A stretch of 9,452 nucleotides of DNA from DASUTB01 sp036374835 (GCA_036374835.1 DASUTB010000032.1:1-9452); one strand, 5' to 3'. Shown: positions 1-7,371, counted from the stretch's first letter. Notes: a model not told the origin generated them from the sequence alone. A program made the numbers and translations.

Positions 1-2760
1 GTGACCACGCTGTTCGAGCCCGGTGTCGCCACCCAGATATCCGCGATGGTCAAGCTGGCACCCGATGCGGACCCGGCCGTGGCGGACATCCGGGTGAGCG
101 TCCAGCGCGACGCCGGCGGGTCATCGTCCTTCGACACGGTCACCACGGCCGGCGACGTGAACGCCGACGAGTGGGTCGAACTGAGCGCCACGTACACACC
201 GGGCGAGTTCGAGTCCGCCTTGCTGTACTTCGAGACCGCCGGCGCGCTGAGCGATTTCATGGTCGACGACATCCTCGTCACCGGTTCCTCGGTCGCCATC
301 GACCCGACGATCCCGGACCTCAAGGACTCCACTGCGCCGGTTCCGTTCGGCGTCGCGATCGACGGCCGCGAGACGGTTGGTCCGAGCTCCGAGCTCGTGC
401 TCAAGCACTTCAACCAGATCACACCGGAGAACCACATGAAGCCGGTGGAGATCCAGCCGTCCGAGGGTGAGTTCACCTTCGAGCAGGCCGACGAGCTCAT
501 GCAATTCGCCAAGGACAACGACCTGTTTGTCTACGGGCACGTGCTGGTCTGGCACTCGCAGATCGGCGACTGGATGTTCCAGGACGCCGACGGCAACCCG
601 CTCACCGACAGCCCGGCGGACCAGGAGCTGCTGCGCCAGCGCATGCAGACGCACATCAACACCTTCGCCGACCACTTCCGCACCGAGTTCGGCGAGTACG
701 GCCAGGACAACCCGCTGGTGGCGATCGACGTCGTCAACGAGGTCATCGCCGAGAGCGAGGACGACGGCCTGCGCCGCAGCGAGTGGTACCGCATCCTCGG
801 CCCGGACTACATTCCGCTGGCCTTCCAATACGCCCGCGAGGCGTTCGGCCCGGACGTGGAGCTCTACATCAACGACTTCAACACCGAGTTCCCGAGCAAG
901 CGTCAGGTCTACTTCGACCGGATCTCGGAATGGCTCGATCAGGGCGTTCCCATCGACGGTGTCGGGCATCAGCTGCATCTGAGCCTGGAACAACCGATCC
1001 CGCAGATCGCGGACTCGCTGGAGCTGTTCCGCACCCTGCCGGTGACGCAGGCCGTCACCGAGCTGGACGTGACCATGGATGCGGGGGGCGCCACCTCCCC
1101 GCCGCCGGCGCTGCTCGCCGAGCAGGGCTACTACTACCGTGATCTGTTCAACGTGCTCCGCGACCACCTGGACGTGCTCGGCGCCATCACGGTCTGGGGG
1201 CCGACCGACCCGCGGTCGTGGCGCTCAGAGGGCTTCCCGCTACTGTTCGACGGCGCGTTGCAGGCCAAGCCGGCGTACTGGGGCATCGTCGACCCAACAC
1301 AGCTGCCCGTCCTGACCCGACAGGCGAACGTGCACGCCGGCGACGTGCCGCTCGACGGCTCGGCGGCCGATGCGTTCGAATGGGAACTGCTACCGGACGT
1401 CCAGATCGGCTCCGGAGACAGCGGCTTCCAGCTCCGCTGGGCACCGGACCACCTGATCGCGTACGTGGACGTCGCCGACGGCACCGACGACGGCGCCGGT
1501 GACACCGTGGACCTGTTCTGGGGCGACCAGTCGCTGACCGTGCCGCGGTCGGGCGGCGTGGATTCGGCCGAGGTCGCGTCCAGCGCCGACGGATACCGAG
1601 TAGTGGCGCACCTGCCGGCCGATGGCCTCGATGAGGGTGGTTCGGTCGAGTTCGACGTACGTATCACCGACGGCGACACCGGCGCCCCGACGTCGTGGAA
1701 CGACCCGGACCACGCCCAGGAGGACGGCGAACGCCTGGGTCTTGGGAACCTGATCGAGCCCGTGGGATTCACCGACGTGGCGCTGACCGGCGACGCCCCG
1801 GAGATCGACGGCGAGATCGATGCGGCGTGGGACGGCGCACCCGTCGTGTCGACCGACGTGCAGGTCGAGGGCACGGGCGGCGCCAGCGCCGACGTGCGCC
1901 TTCTGTGGGCCGGTAGCGAGCTCTACGCGCTGGCCGAGGTCACCGACCCGCAACTGGACGACGGCAGCTCGAACCCATGGGAGCAGGACTCGGTCGAGTT
2001 CTTCGTCGACCCGGTCAATGCCAAATCCGGCCCGTACAACCCGGAGGACGGCCAGTACCGCGTCAACTTCCTCAATGAGGTGTCGTTCGGCGCCACGGAT
2101 GTGGGAGATCGCCTGACCTCCGGCACGTCGGTCACCGACGACGGGTACATCGTCGAAGCCGCCATCGATCTCGGCTACGAGCCGGAGCCGGGCCAGCTGA
2201 TCGGTCTGGAACTCCAGGTCAACGACGGCACCGATGGCGCGCGTACCGCCGTGCGGACGTGGACCGATCCGACCGGGCGGTCGTTCCAGACCACCGAACG
2301 ATGGGGTGTGGCACGACTGGCCGGCTACGCGTGCGACGAGACCGTGGAGGGGCTGAGCATCGGGCCGATCGTGGTGAGCGACGGCATCACATGCCTGGCC
2401 GAGGGCGCACAACAGATCGGGCCGGTCACCGTCCAGAGCGGTGCGGGCATCGTCGCCGAGGGCGCCACGGTGGTGGGCTCGGTTGTGGCCGACGGCGCGA
2501 ACGTCGTCGTCCTCGACGGCGGTGCGCACGTGGGTCCAGTCGAGATCTCCGGGACGACCGGCGAGGTCACGATCACCGGAAACCGGATCTTCGGGCCGGT
2601 GCGGCTCACCGACAACACCACCGGCGACACGCCGATCACGGTCGCCGACAACACGATCGTCGGAGTGCTGGCGTGCAGCGGCAACGAGCCGCCGCCGGTC
2701 GCCGGAGATGCCGGCAACACGGTGATCGGAGTCGCCCAGGGCCAGTGCCGAGACCTGTAA
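1..2760 (+). CDS. Secreted multidomain GH10 endo-beta-1,4-xylanase, 5' end outside the window
   Basis: This enzyme hydrolyses internal beta-1,4 bonds of xylan outside the cell. The frame is open from base 1, and no signal peptide is visible, so the gene starts upstream; the GTG at base 1 is probably just an internal codon. Using visible residue numbers, 1-98 are the C-terminal part of a CBM22/CBM4_9-like module ending in the typical DFMVDDI strand. Residues ~108-434 are a complete GH10 barrel. It carries ENHMK (143-147), WHSQ (184-187), the acid/base E247 in DVVNE, INDFNTE (290-296), HQLH (323-326), the nucleophile E354 in TELD, and WGPTDPRSW (399-407). Residues ~440-590 look like a degenerate CBM9-like module, and ~593-776 a clearer one opening with EIDGEIDAAWD. 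Residues 777-919 form a repeated beta-solenoid-like tail with four cysteines (778, 798, 892, 916). All key GH10 residues are present. Permease genes follow after 18 bp. The family call is firm; the exact polysaccharide preference is inferred. Confidence 0.95.
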   Translation: MTTLFEPGVATQISAMVKLAPDADPAVADIRVSVQRDAGGSSSFDTVTTAGDVNADEWVELSATYTPGEFESALLYFETAGALSDFMVDDILVTGSSVAIDPTIPDLKDSTAPVPFGVAIDGRETVGPSSELVLKHFNQITPENHMKPVEIQPSEGEFTFEQADELMQFAKDNDLFVYGHVLVWHSQIGDWMFQDADGNPLTDSPADQELLRQRMQTHINTFADHFRTEFGEYGQDNPLVAIDVVNEVIAESEDDGLRRSEWYRILGPDYIPLAFQYAREAFGPDVELYINDFNTEFPSKRQVYFDRISEWLDQGVPIDGVGHQLHLSLEQPIPQIADSLELFRTLPVTQAVTELDVTMDAGGATSPPPALLAEQGYYYRDLFNVLRDHLDVLGAITVWGPTDPRSWRSEGFPLLFDGALQAKPAYWGIVDPTQLPVLTRQANVHAGDVPLDGSAADAFEWELLPDVQIGSGDSGFQLRWAPDHLIAYVDVADGTDDGAGDTVDLFWGDQSLTVPRSGGVDSAEVASSADGYRVVAHLPADGLDEGGSVEFDVRITDGDTGAPTSWNDPDHAQEDGERLGLGNLIEPVGFTDVALTGDAPEIDGEIDAAWDGAPVVSTDVQVEGTGGASADVRLLWAGSELYALAEVTDPQLDDGSSNPWEQDSVEFFVDPVNAKSGPYNPEDGQYRVNFLNEVSFGATDVGDRLTSGTSVTDDGYIVEAAIDLGYEPEPGQLIGLELQVNDGTDGARTAVRTWTDPTGRSFQTTERWGVARLAGYACDETVEGLSIGPIVVSDGITCLAEGAQQIGPVTVQSGAGIVAEGATVVGSVVADGANVVVLDGGAHVGPVEISGTTGEVTITGNRIFGPVRLTDNTTGDTPITVADNTIVGVLACSGNEPPPVAGDAGNTVIGVAQGQCRDL

Positions 2761-2778
2761 GCGGCGCACCGGGCCGAA

Positions 2779-3828
2779 GTGACAGAACGAATGACGACCG
2801 ACAAGACGGCCGGCCGGGTCGTCGGATGGCGCGGCCGGCGGGCGGCGCGGGCGGGAGTAGCCGGGGAGGTGGACGGGCATCCCGCGCCGCCGGTCGAGAT
2901 CCCGCCCTCGCCCCAGTGGCACGACCGCCGCAGCTGGCGGTACAACCTGCGCCGGCACTGGCAGCTCTACACGCTGCTCGCGCTGCCGGTGGTGTGGCTG
3001 CTCATCTTCCGCTACATCCCGATGGCCGGAAACGTCATCGCGTTCCGCCGTTTCCGGCCCGGCAGTTCGATCTTCGGCGACGAATGGGTCGGGCTGCACT
3101 ACGTCGAGTTGTTCATCAACGACCCGAGCTTCTGGCGCGCGTTCTGGAACACCTTGATCCTGGGCACGCTGTTGGTGATCGTCGTCTTTCCACTGCCGAT
3201 CATCCTGGCGCTGCTGCTCAACGAACTGCGCTCGCGGCGGCTCAAGCGGCTGACCCAGACCATCTCCTACCTGCCGCACTTCATGTCGATCGTGGTCGTG
3301 GCCGGCATCGTTTTCGAGCTGACCGCGCTCAACGGCACGGTCAACCAGGTCATCGAAGCGTTCGGGGGCGACGCGATCTCGTTCATGCAGGAGCCCGGGT
3401 GGTTCCGTCCGGTCTTCGTCAGTTCGGAGGTCTGGCAGACCGTCGGCTTCGGCACCATCCTCTACCTGGCTGCACTGACCACGATCGACGACCAGCTGTA
3501 CGAGGCGGCTCGGATCGACGGAGCCAACCGGTGGAAGCAGACCTGGCACGTGACGTTGCCCGGGATCCGGCCGATGATCGTCGTCCTGATGGTGCTGAAC
3601 ATCGGCACGTTTATGGCGGTCGGGTTCGAGAAGGTCCTGCTGCTCTACAACCCGCTGACCTATGCGACCGGCGACGTCATCGCGACCTATGTGTATCGCG
3701 TCGGCCTGAGCAACGGCCAGTACTCGTACGGGGCGGCGATCGGCCTGTTCGAGGCGATCATCGGGCTCATTCTCGTCTTCTCCGCCAACGCCATCGCCCG
3801 TCGGCTGACAGGGAACTCGCTATGGTGA
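2779..3828 (+). CDS. ABC sugar transporter permease, LplB type
   Basis: This is an inner-membrane subunit of a carbohydrate ABC importer (binding-protein-dependent transport family, LplB-like). The 349-residue product has a basic, Pro/Ala-rich cytoplasmic N-terminus of about 60 residues. It is followed by about six membrane segments, the first around LYTLLALPVVWLLIF and the last around the IGLFEAIIGLILVF stretch. The cytoplasmic EAA loop that docks the ATPase reads YEAARIDGANRW at residues 241-252, with the invariant Gly at 248. The start is uncertain: GTG at 2779 and ATG at 2791 are both in frame, and neither has a clear Shine-Dalgarno sequence. With only 18 bp after the xylanase stop, translation is probably coupled to that gene. 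The stop overlaps the next permease. Context and the LplB/YtcP/LplA gene set suggest that xylo-oligosaccharides or aldouronates are the cargo, which is inference. Confidence 0.93.
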   Translation: MTERMTTDKTAGRVVGWRGRRAARAGVAGEVDGHPAPPVEIPPSPQWHDRRSWRYNLRRHWQLYTLLALPVVWLLIFRYIPMAGNVIAFRRFRPGSSIFGDEWVGLHYVELFINDPSFWRAFWNTLILGTLLVIVVFPLPIILALLLNELRSRRLKRLTQTISYLPHFMSIVVVAGIVFELTALNGTVNQVIEAFGGDAISFMQEPGWFRPVFVSSEVWQTVGFGTILYLAALTTIDDQLYEAARIDGANRWKQTWHVTLPGIRPMIVVLMVLNIGTFMAVGFEKVLLLYNPLTYATGDVIATYVYRVGLSNGQYSYGAAIGLFEAIIGLILVFSANAIARRLTGNSLW

Positions 3829-4736
3829 CGCAGACGACCCCTGACATCGCCCGGGTCCGGACGACTCCGACGACGATCCAGGACTCGCGAAGCTACACCG
3901 CGTTCCGGATCTTCAACGGCCTCGCGCTGACGATCATCTGCGTGCTCACGCTGTATCCGTTCGTGAACCTCATAGCCAAGGCGTTCAGCGCCGAGGCTCA
4001 GATCATGGCCGGCCGGGTGAACCTCGTCCCGCGTGGGTTCAACACCACCACGTTCGAGGGCGTGATGAGCGACCCGTTGTTCTGGATCAACTACCGGAAC
4101 ACGGTCATCTACACCGTCGTCGCCACCGCCATCGCGATGTTCCTGACCACCATGTTCGCGTACGCACTGAGCAAGAAGTTCCTGAAGGGCCGCACCTTCT
4201 TCATCGGCCTCGCCGTGTTCACGATGTTCTTCAACGGCGGGCTAATCCCGAACTATCTACTGATCACAACACTCGGCTTCAAGAACACGATCTGGGCGAT
4301 CGTCGTCCCGATGGCCGTGTCCATCTTCAACCTGCTGGTCATGAAGTCGTTCTTCGAGAACTTCTCCCAGGACCTTGAAGACGCCGCGGCCATCGACGGG
4401 CTGAACACGTACGGGACCCTGCTGCGCGTCGTGCTCCCGCTGAGCAAGGCGGTGATCGCCACGATGGTGCTGTTCTACGCGGTGTTCTTCTGGAACAACT
4501 GGTTCCAGGCGTTCCTGTATCTGGACGACCGCAACCTGTATCCGGTCACCATCTACCTGCGCAACCTCATCGCCGGTGCAACATCGGCCGAGGCGATGGG
4601 CCTCGATGCCGCCGAGATCCCATCGAACGTCGAATCCGTGACGATGATCCTGACCATCCTGCCGATCATCTGTCTCTACCCGTTCGTTCAGAAGTACTTC
4701 GTCCGCGGCGTGATGCTCGGCTCGGTGAAGGGATGA
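3822..4736 (+). CDS. ABC sugar transporter permease, YtcP/AraQ (CarbP2) type
   Basis: This is the partner permease of the same importer, 304 residues from the ATG at 3822. That ATG overlaps the end of the upstream permease through the sequence ATGGTGA, a usual arrangement for translational coupling and balanced subunit synthesis. The frame stays open far upstream, but that extension runs through the xylanase and first permease genes and is not real. After a short cytoplasmic tail there are about six membrane segments, beginning with the LALTIICVLTLYPFVNLIA stretch. The EAA loop reads EDAAAIDGLNTYG from residue 186, with the conserved Gly at 193. The C-terminus (QKYFVRGVMLGSVKG) is typical of the LplB/YtcP-associated subfamily. 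No ATPase gene is adjacent, so a housekeeping MsiK/UgpC-like ATPase probably powers the pair; this is inferred from other actinomycete sugar importers. Confidence 0.94.
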   Translation: MVTQTTPDIARVRTTPTTIQDSRSYTAFRIFNGLALTIICVLTLYPFVNLIAKAFSAEAQIMAGRVNLVPRGFNTTTFEGVMSDPLFWINYRNTVIYTVVATAIAMFLTTMFAYALSKKFLKGRTFFIGLAVFTMFFNGGLIPNYLLITTLGFKNTIWAIVVPMAVSIFNLLVMKSFFENFSQDLEDAAAIDGLNTYGTLLRVVLPLSKAVIATMVLFYAVFFWNNWFQAFLYLDDRNLYPVTIYLRNLIAGATSAEAMGLDAAEIPSNVESVTMILTILPIICLYPFVQKYFVRGVMLGSVKG

Positions 4737-4767
4737 ACGGCTGCCCTGCCGGCCAGGCGACACGTCG

Positions 4768-4785
4768 GTTGTAAGAGATCACAAC
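4768..4785 (+). repeat. Small inverted repeat in the permease/binding-protein gap
   Basis: GTTGT and ACAAC are separated by 8 bases, within the 62-bp gap upstream of the lipoprotein gene and 3 bp before its ribosome binding region. It could be a weak RNA hairpin or a regulator half-site pair. It does not match the TGTTAACA palindrome found in front of the lacI-type gene. The call as a functional site is weak. Confidence 0.25.
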
Positions 4786-4788
4786 TAG

Positions 4789-4794
4789 AGGAGG
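4789..4794 (+). promoter_or_regulatory. Strong ribosome binding site of the binding-protein gene
   Basis: AGGAGG lies in an A/G-rich run, four bases before the ATG at 4799. The two upstream permease starts lack a visible Shine-Dalgarno sequence. This suggests that the lipoprotein is translated independently and at a higher rate than the permeases, as is usual for binding proteins needed in excess. Confidence 0.75.
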
Positions 4795-4798
4795 AGAG

Positions 4799-6487
4799 AT
4801 GAGAGGAACCACTCGAAGGAAAGCGATTACCGGGGCGGTCGCGGTGCTTGCCCTCACGCTGAGCGCCTGCGGCGGCGATGAAGGTGAAGAGCCGGACCAG
4901 GACGCCGGTGACGAGGAGCCGGACGACGAGGACGGCGGCGAAGGCGGCGACGACCCCCTCGCCGACCAGTCGGTCGGCGCGATGGACGAGTGGGGCGTCG
5001 GCGACACGTTCGTCGCCACCGAGCCGGTCGAGTTCGGGCTGCTCTACCGCGACCACCCGAACTACCCGTACCAGGAGGACTGGCTGATCCTCGAGACGCT
5101 CGAGCAGGAGCACAATGTCACGTTCGACACGGTGAACGTGCCGTTGTCGGACTGGAACGACCGGCGGAACCTGTTGCTCGGCGCCGGTGACGCGCCGGAA
5201 CTCGTCCCGTCCATCTACGCCGGTGACGAGGACCAGTTCGTGGCCGGCGGCGCGCTGCTGCCGGTTTCGGACTACCTCGACTACCTGCCGAACTTCTGGG
5301 ACAAGGTCCAGAAGTGGGGCCTGGAGGCCGAGATCGACAACCTGCGGCAGGAGGACGGCAAGTTCTACATCCTTCCCGGCCTGCACGAGTTGAACAACCC
5401 GCAGTACACGTTCGCGTACCGGGCCGACCTGTTCGAGGAGGCCGGCATCACCGAACAGCCGGCCACCTGGGACGAGTGGGCCGACCAGCTCGAGACCGTC
5501 GTCGAGTTCCACGACCTCGACTACGGGATCACCGACGGTGCGGACAACTTCCAGGTGCTGGACGCGACGTTGTCGGTCGCCGGACCGAACTTCGGCACAC
5601 AAGGCGGCTGGACCTGGTACGGCCGGGAGGGCGTCTGGCACAACGGCGAGCAGTTCGAGTACGTCCCCGCCATGGACGAGTATCGCGACATGATCGCCTA
5701 CTTCGCCGATCTCAACGATCGCGGTCTACTCGACCCCGAGTCGATCAACCAGGACAAGGATCAGTCCGACCAGAAGTTCCTCAACGGCAACGCCGCCGCG
5801 CGAGGCAGCAATTACCAGGAGATCGTCAACCTGCGGCAGAGCTTCGAGGACCTCGGGGAGGACGTCGAGCTGGAACTGCTGACCGTTCCCACAGGCCCGG
5901 CCGGCAGCAACCTGAACTCCGGCGAACGACTGGAATCCGGCATCGTGATCTCTGCCCACGCGGCCGAGTCCGATCACTTCAAGGCGCTGCTCCAGTACGT
6001 GGACTGGCAATACTTCGGCGACACCGGCCTGGAGTTCGCCAAGTGGGGTGTCGAGGGCGAGACCTACACCAAGGAGGACGACGGCACACGCGTGCTGGCC
6101 GAGAGCGTCGACTGGGGCGGTCTCAACCCCGGTGCGCCGGAGCAGCTCAATGCGGACTACGGCTTCTACAACGGCGTCTGGACACTGGCCCACGGCTCGA
6201 CCGCCGACCTCTTCCTGTCCATGCACCGGGAGGAGACGCAGGAGTTCATCACCAAGATGAACGAAAAGGAGGAGCTGCCGCTGCCCCCGCCGGCCCCGCT
6301 GACCGAGGAGGAGCAGGAGCGGGCGCAACTGCTGCGCGGCACGTTGGAGAGCCACGCCCAGGAGAACACCGCACAGTTCATCCTCGGACAGCGCTCGCTC
6401 GATGAGTGGGACGACTACGTGGCCGAACTCGAGGGCCTCGGCATGTCGGACTACGTGACCCTCTACAACGAGGCAGCGAACCGCTAA
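4799..6487 (+). CDS. Lipoprotein extracellular solute-binding protein of the sugar ABC importer (LplA type)
   Basis: This is the membrane-anchored binding subunit that captures an oligosaccharide outside the cell and delivers it to the two permeases. The 562-residue product starts at an ATG with a strong AGGAGG site. It has a signal peptide with basic residues R5-K8 region, a hydrophobic core, and the lipobox LSAC ending in the lipidated C24. Residues ~25-57 form a very acidic linker (about half Asp/Glu), probably a spacer from the membrane. The mature fold follows, with recognisable family segments: DGKFYILPGLH, the motif FAYRADLFEEAGI followed by TWDEW, and later a Trp-rich VDWQYFGDTGLEFAKWG. 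At over 550 residues it fits the large LplA/YtcQ/YesO-like group that pairs with LplB/YtcP permeases, rather than the ~430-residue classical sugar-binding proteins. The ligand is inferred to be xylan-derived from the linked GH10 gene. It is the last gene before a strong terminator hairpin. Confidence 0.93.
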   Translation: MRGTTRRKAITGAVAVLALTLSACGGDEGEEPDQDAGDEEPDDEDGGEGGDDPLADQSVGAMDEWGVGDTFVATEPVEFGLLYRDHPNYPYQEDWLILETLEQEHNVTFDTVNVPLSDWNDRRNLLLGAGDAPELVPSIYAGDEDQFVAGGALLPVSDYLDYLPNFWDKVQKWGLEAEIDNLRQEDGKFYILPGLHELNNPQYTFAYRADLFEEAGITEQPATWDEWADQLETVVEFHDLDYGITDGADNFQVLDATLSVAGPNFGTQGGWTWYGREGVWHNGEQFEYVPAMDEYRDMIAYFADLNDRGLLDPESINQDKDQSDQKFLNGNAAARGSNYQEIVNLRQSFEDLGEDVELELLTVPTGPAGSNLNSGERLESGIVISAHAAESDHFKALLQYVDWQYFGDTGLEFAKWGVEGETYTKEDDGTRVLAESVDWGGLNPGAPEQLNADYGFYNGVWTLAHGSTADLFLSMHREETQEFITKMNEKEELPLPPPAPLTEEEQERAQLLRGTLESHAQENTAQFILGQRSLDEWDDYVAELEGLGMSDYVTLYNEAANR

Positions 6488-6503
6488 CCGCCCAAAGCGC
6501 CCT

Positions 6504-6544
6504 GGCCGTGTCCGCATGTGACCCCCGCACATGCGGGCACGGCC
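6504..6544 (+). terminator. Intrinsic-type terminator hairpin closing the xylanase-transporter operon
   Basis: A 17-base-pair stem runs 6504-6520 against 6528-6544, with a 7-base loop (ACCCCCG). The arms are GGCCGTG-T-CCGCATGTG and CACATGCGG-G-CACGGCC, fully paired apart from one T-G wobble. It begins 16 bases after the stop of the binding-protein gene. No T-run follows, which is common for actinomycete terminators. Because it is nearly symmetrical it may also block antisense transcription. Confidence 0.85.
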
Positions 6545-6569
6545 CGGGTTCACCGCGAGCCGACGACGA

Positions 6570-6606
6570 GATCCCGGTACCGGCTGGCGTAGTGTCCACC
6601 GGGATC
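6570..6606 (+). promoter_or_regulatory. Perfect 9-bp inverted repeat flanking a possible -10, upstream of the DUF624 gene
   Basis: GATCCCGGT (6570-6578) and ACCGGGATC (6598-6606) are exact inverted copies separated by 19 bases. Between them lies TAGTGT (6590-6595), which fits the TAnnnT pattern of a -10 box; no good -35 is visible. The second arm ends 16 bases before the ATG at 6623. It may be an operator spanning the promoter, or a leader hairpin close to the ribosome binding site. The repeat is seen directly; its function is inferred. Confidence 0.4.
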
Positions 6607-6622
6607 ACGGTACGAGGTGGGA

Positions 6623-7309
6623 ATGGGACAACAGGCATACGGCGATCCGAGCGAAGGAGCGCTCGGCCGGATCACGGGCGTCATCTACTGGTACCTCGTG
6701 GTGACCGTGCTGCTGGCGCTTACAGCATCGCCCGGCCTCGTCGCCCTGATGTTCCTCGACCGGTCGCCCGGCAACGCTGCGCTGGCGGTGCTGTGCCTCG
6801 TCCCGCTCGGACCGGCGCTGTCCGCGGCGTTGTTCGCCTTGCGCGACCGGGATCGCGCCGAAGACCTGAGCCCGGCCCGGTCGTTCTGGCGCGGTTACCG
6901 GAACAACGTCGTCGACGTGCTGCGGCTGTGGGCACCGGCGGCACTGGTGCTGGCGATCATCGCGGTCGTGCTCGCGAACCTGGACGCGGCCGGAGTGCCG
7001 GCCGGCTACGGAGCGGTGCTGGTCGTGATCGGTGTGCTGGTCGTGGTCTGGTCGCTGCACGCCCTGGTGATCGCGTCGCTGTTCAGCTTCCGCGCCCGCG
7101 ACACCGCGCGGCTGGCGGCGCACTATCTCGGCCGGCTGCCACTTGTCACACTTCGCGTGGCGTCGCTGCTGGTGTTGGCCGCTGCGATCGTCCTACTGAC
7201 GTTCGACGTCGTGCTGGTCATGCTCGGGGGAGTATGGGCCGGTCTGTTGCTGAGCAATGCCCGCAGGCTCGTCAGGGACGTCGAGGACCAGTTCGTGGCG
7301 CCGTCGTGA
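6623..7309 (+). CDS. YesL-family (DUF624) integral membrane protein
   Basis: This small membrane protein belongs to a family of unknown function that repeatedly accompanies LplB/YtcP-type sugar importers and glycoside hydrolase genes (DUF624, YesL). From the ATG at 6623 it has 228 residues, near the usual family length. I prefer this start because GAGGTG lies just before it; the in-frame GTG at 6617 is inside that ribosome binding site. About six hydrophobic segments are visible: the first covers residues ~20-46 (starting VIYWYLVVTVLLAL), the second contains the family-like LGPALSAALFALRD, and the last three lie in the C-terminal half. A typical charged stretch, SPARSFWRGYRNN, follows the second segment. 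The gene lies between the operon terminator and the LacI-type gene, with 62 bp to the latter, so it may share a transcript with the repressor. A role as accessory to the importer is inference. Confidence 0.85.
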   Translation: MGQQAYGDPSEGALGRITGVIYWYLVVTVLLALTASPGLVALMFLDRSPGNAALAVLCLVPLGPALSAALFALRDRDRAEDLSPARSFWRGYRNNVVDVLRLWAPAALVLAIIAVVLANLDAAGVPAGYGAVLVVIGVLVVVWSLHALVIASLFSFRARDTARLAAHYLGRLPLVTLRVASLLVLAAAIVLLTFDVVLVMLGGVWAGLLLSNARRLVRDVEDQFVAPS

Positions 7310-7328
7310 TCGCAACCAACTGTGCACG

Positions 7329-7345
7329 TGTTAACAAGGTAAGTT
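7329..7345 (+). promoter_or_regulatory. Candidate lacI promoter -10 and palindromic operator
   Basis: The palindrome TGTTAACA (7329-7336) lies four bases upstream of TAAGTT (7340-7345), a TAnnnT-type -10 candidate. The whole sits in the 62-bp gap before the LacI-family gene, in a locally A/T-richer stretch. A site placed like this, in the spacer of the promoter, would suit autorepression. The -35 region is not convincing, and the palindrome lacks the central CG common in LacI operators. Confidence 0.35.
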
Positions 7346-7359
7346 GAACTCGGGAAGTG

Positions 7360-7365
7360 AGGAGG
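7360..7365 (+). promoter_or_regulatory. Ribosome binding site deciding the GTG start of the LacI-type gene
   Basis: AGGAGG sits within GAGGAGGTGA, close to a full complement of the 16S tail. It is spaced 6 bases from the GTG at 7372, which fixes that GTG as the start. Confidence 0.8.
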
Positions 7366-7371
7366 TGACCG

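Noticed and set aside
1390..3549. 719-codon open frame on the minus strand
   Set aside because: It lies antisense to the xylanase and first permease, both of which have clear domains. Long antisense frames are expected in very GC-rich coding DNA. Its translation is Arg/Val/Asp-rich with no recognisable motif.
2259..3821. Apparent 520-residue N-terminal extension of the second permease
   Set aside because: The frame is open by chance through the end of the xylanase and all of the first permease, and its translation is Arg-rich noise. The permease homology begins at the ATG at 3822.
4688..5641. 317-codon minus-strand frame opposite the binding-protein gene
   Set aside because: It is a shadow of the well-supported lipoprotein gene, with no ribosome binding site or domain seen.
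5314..6405. 363-codon plus-strand frame inside the binding-protein gene
   Set aside because: It is a frame-shifted Arg-rich reading of the real gene, with no independent evidence.
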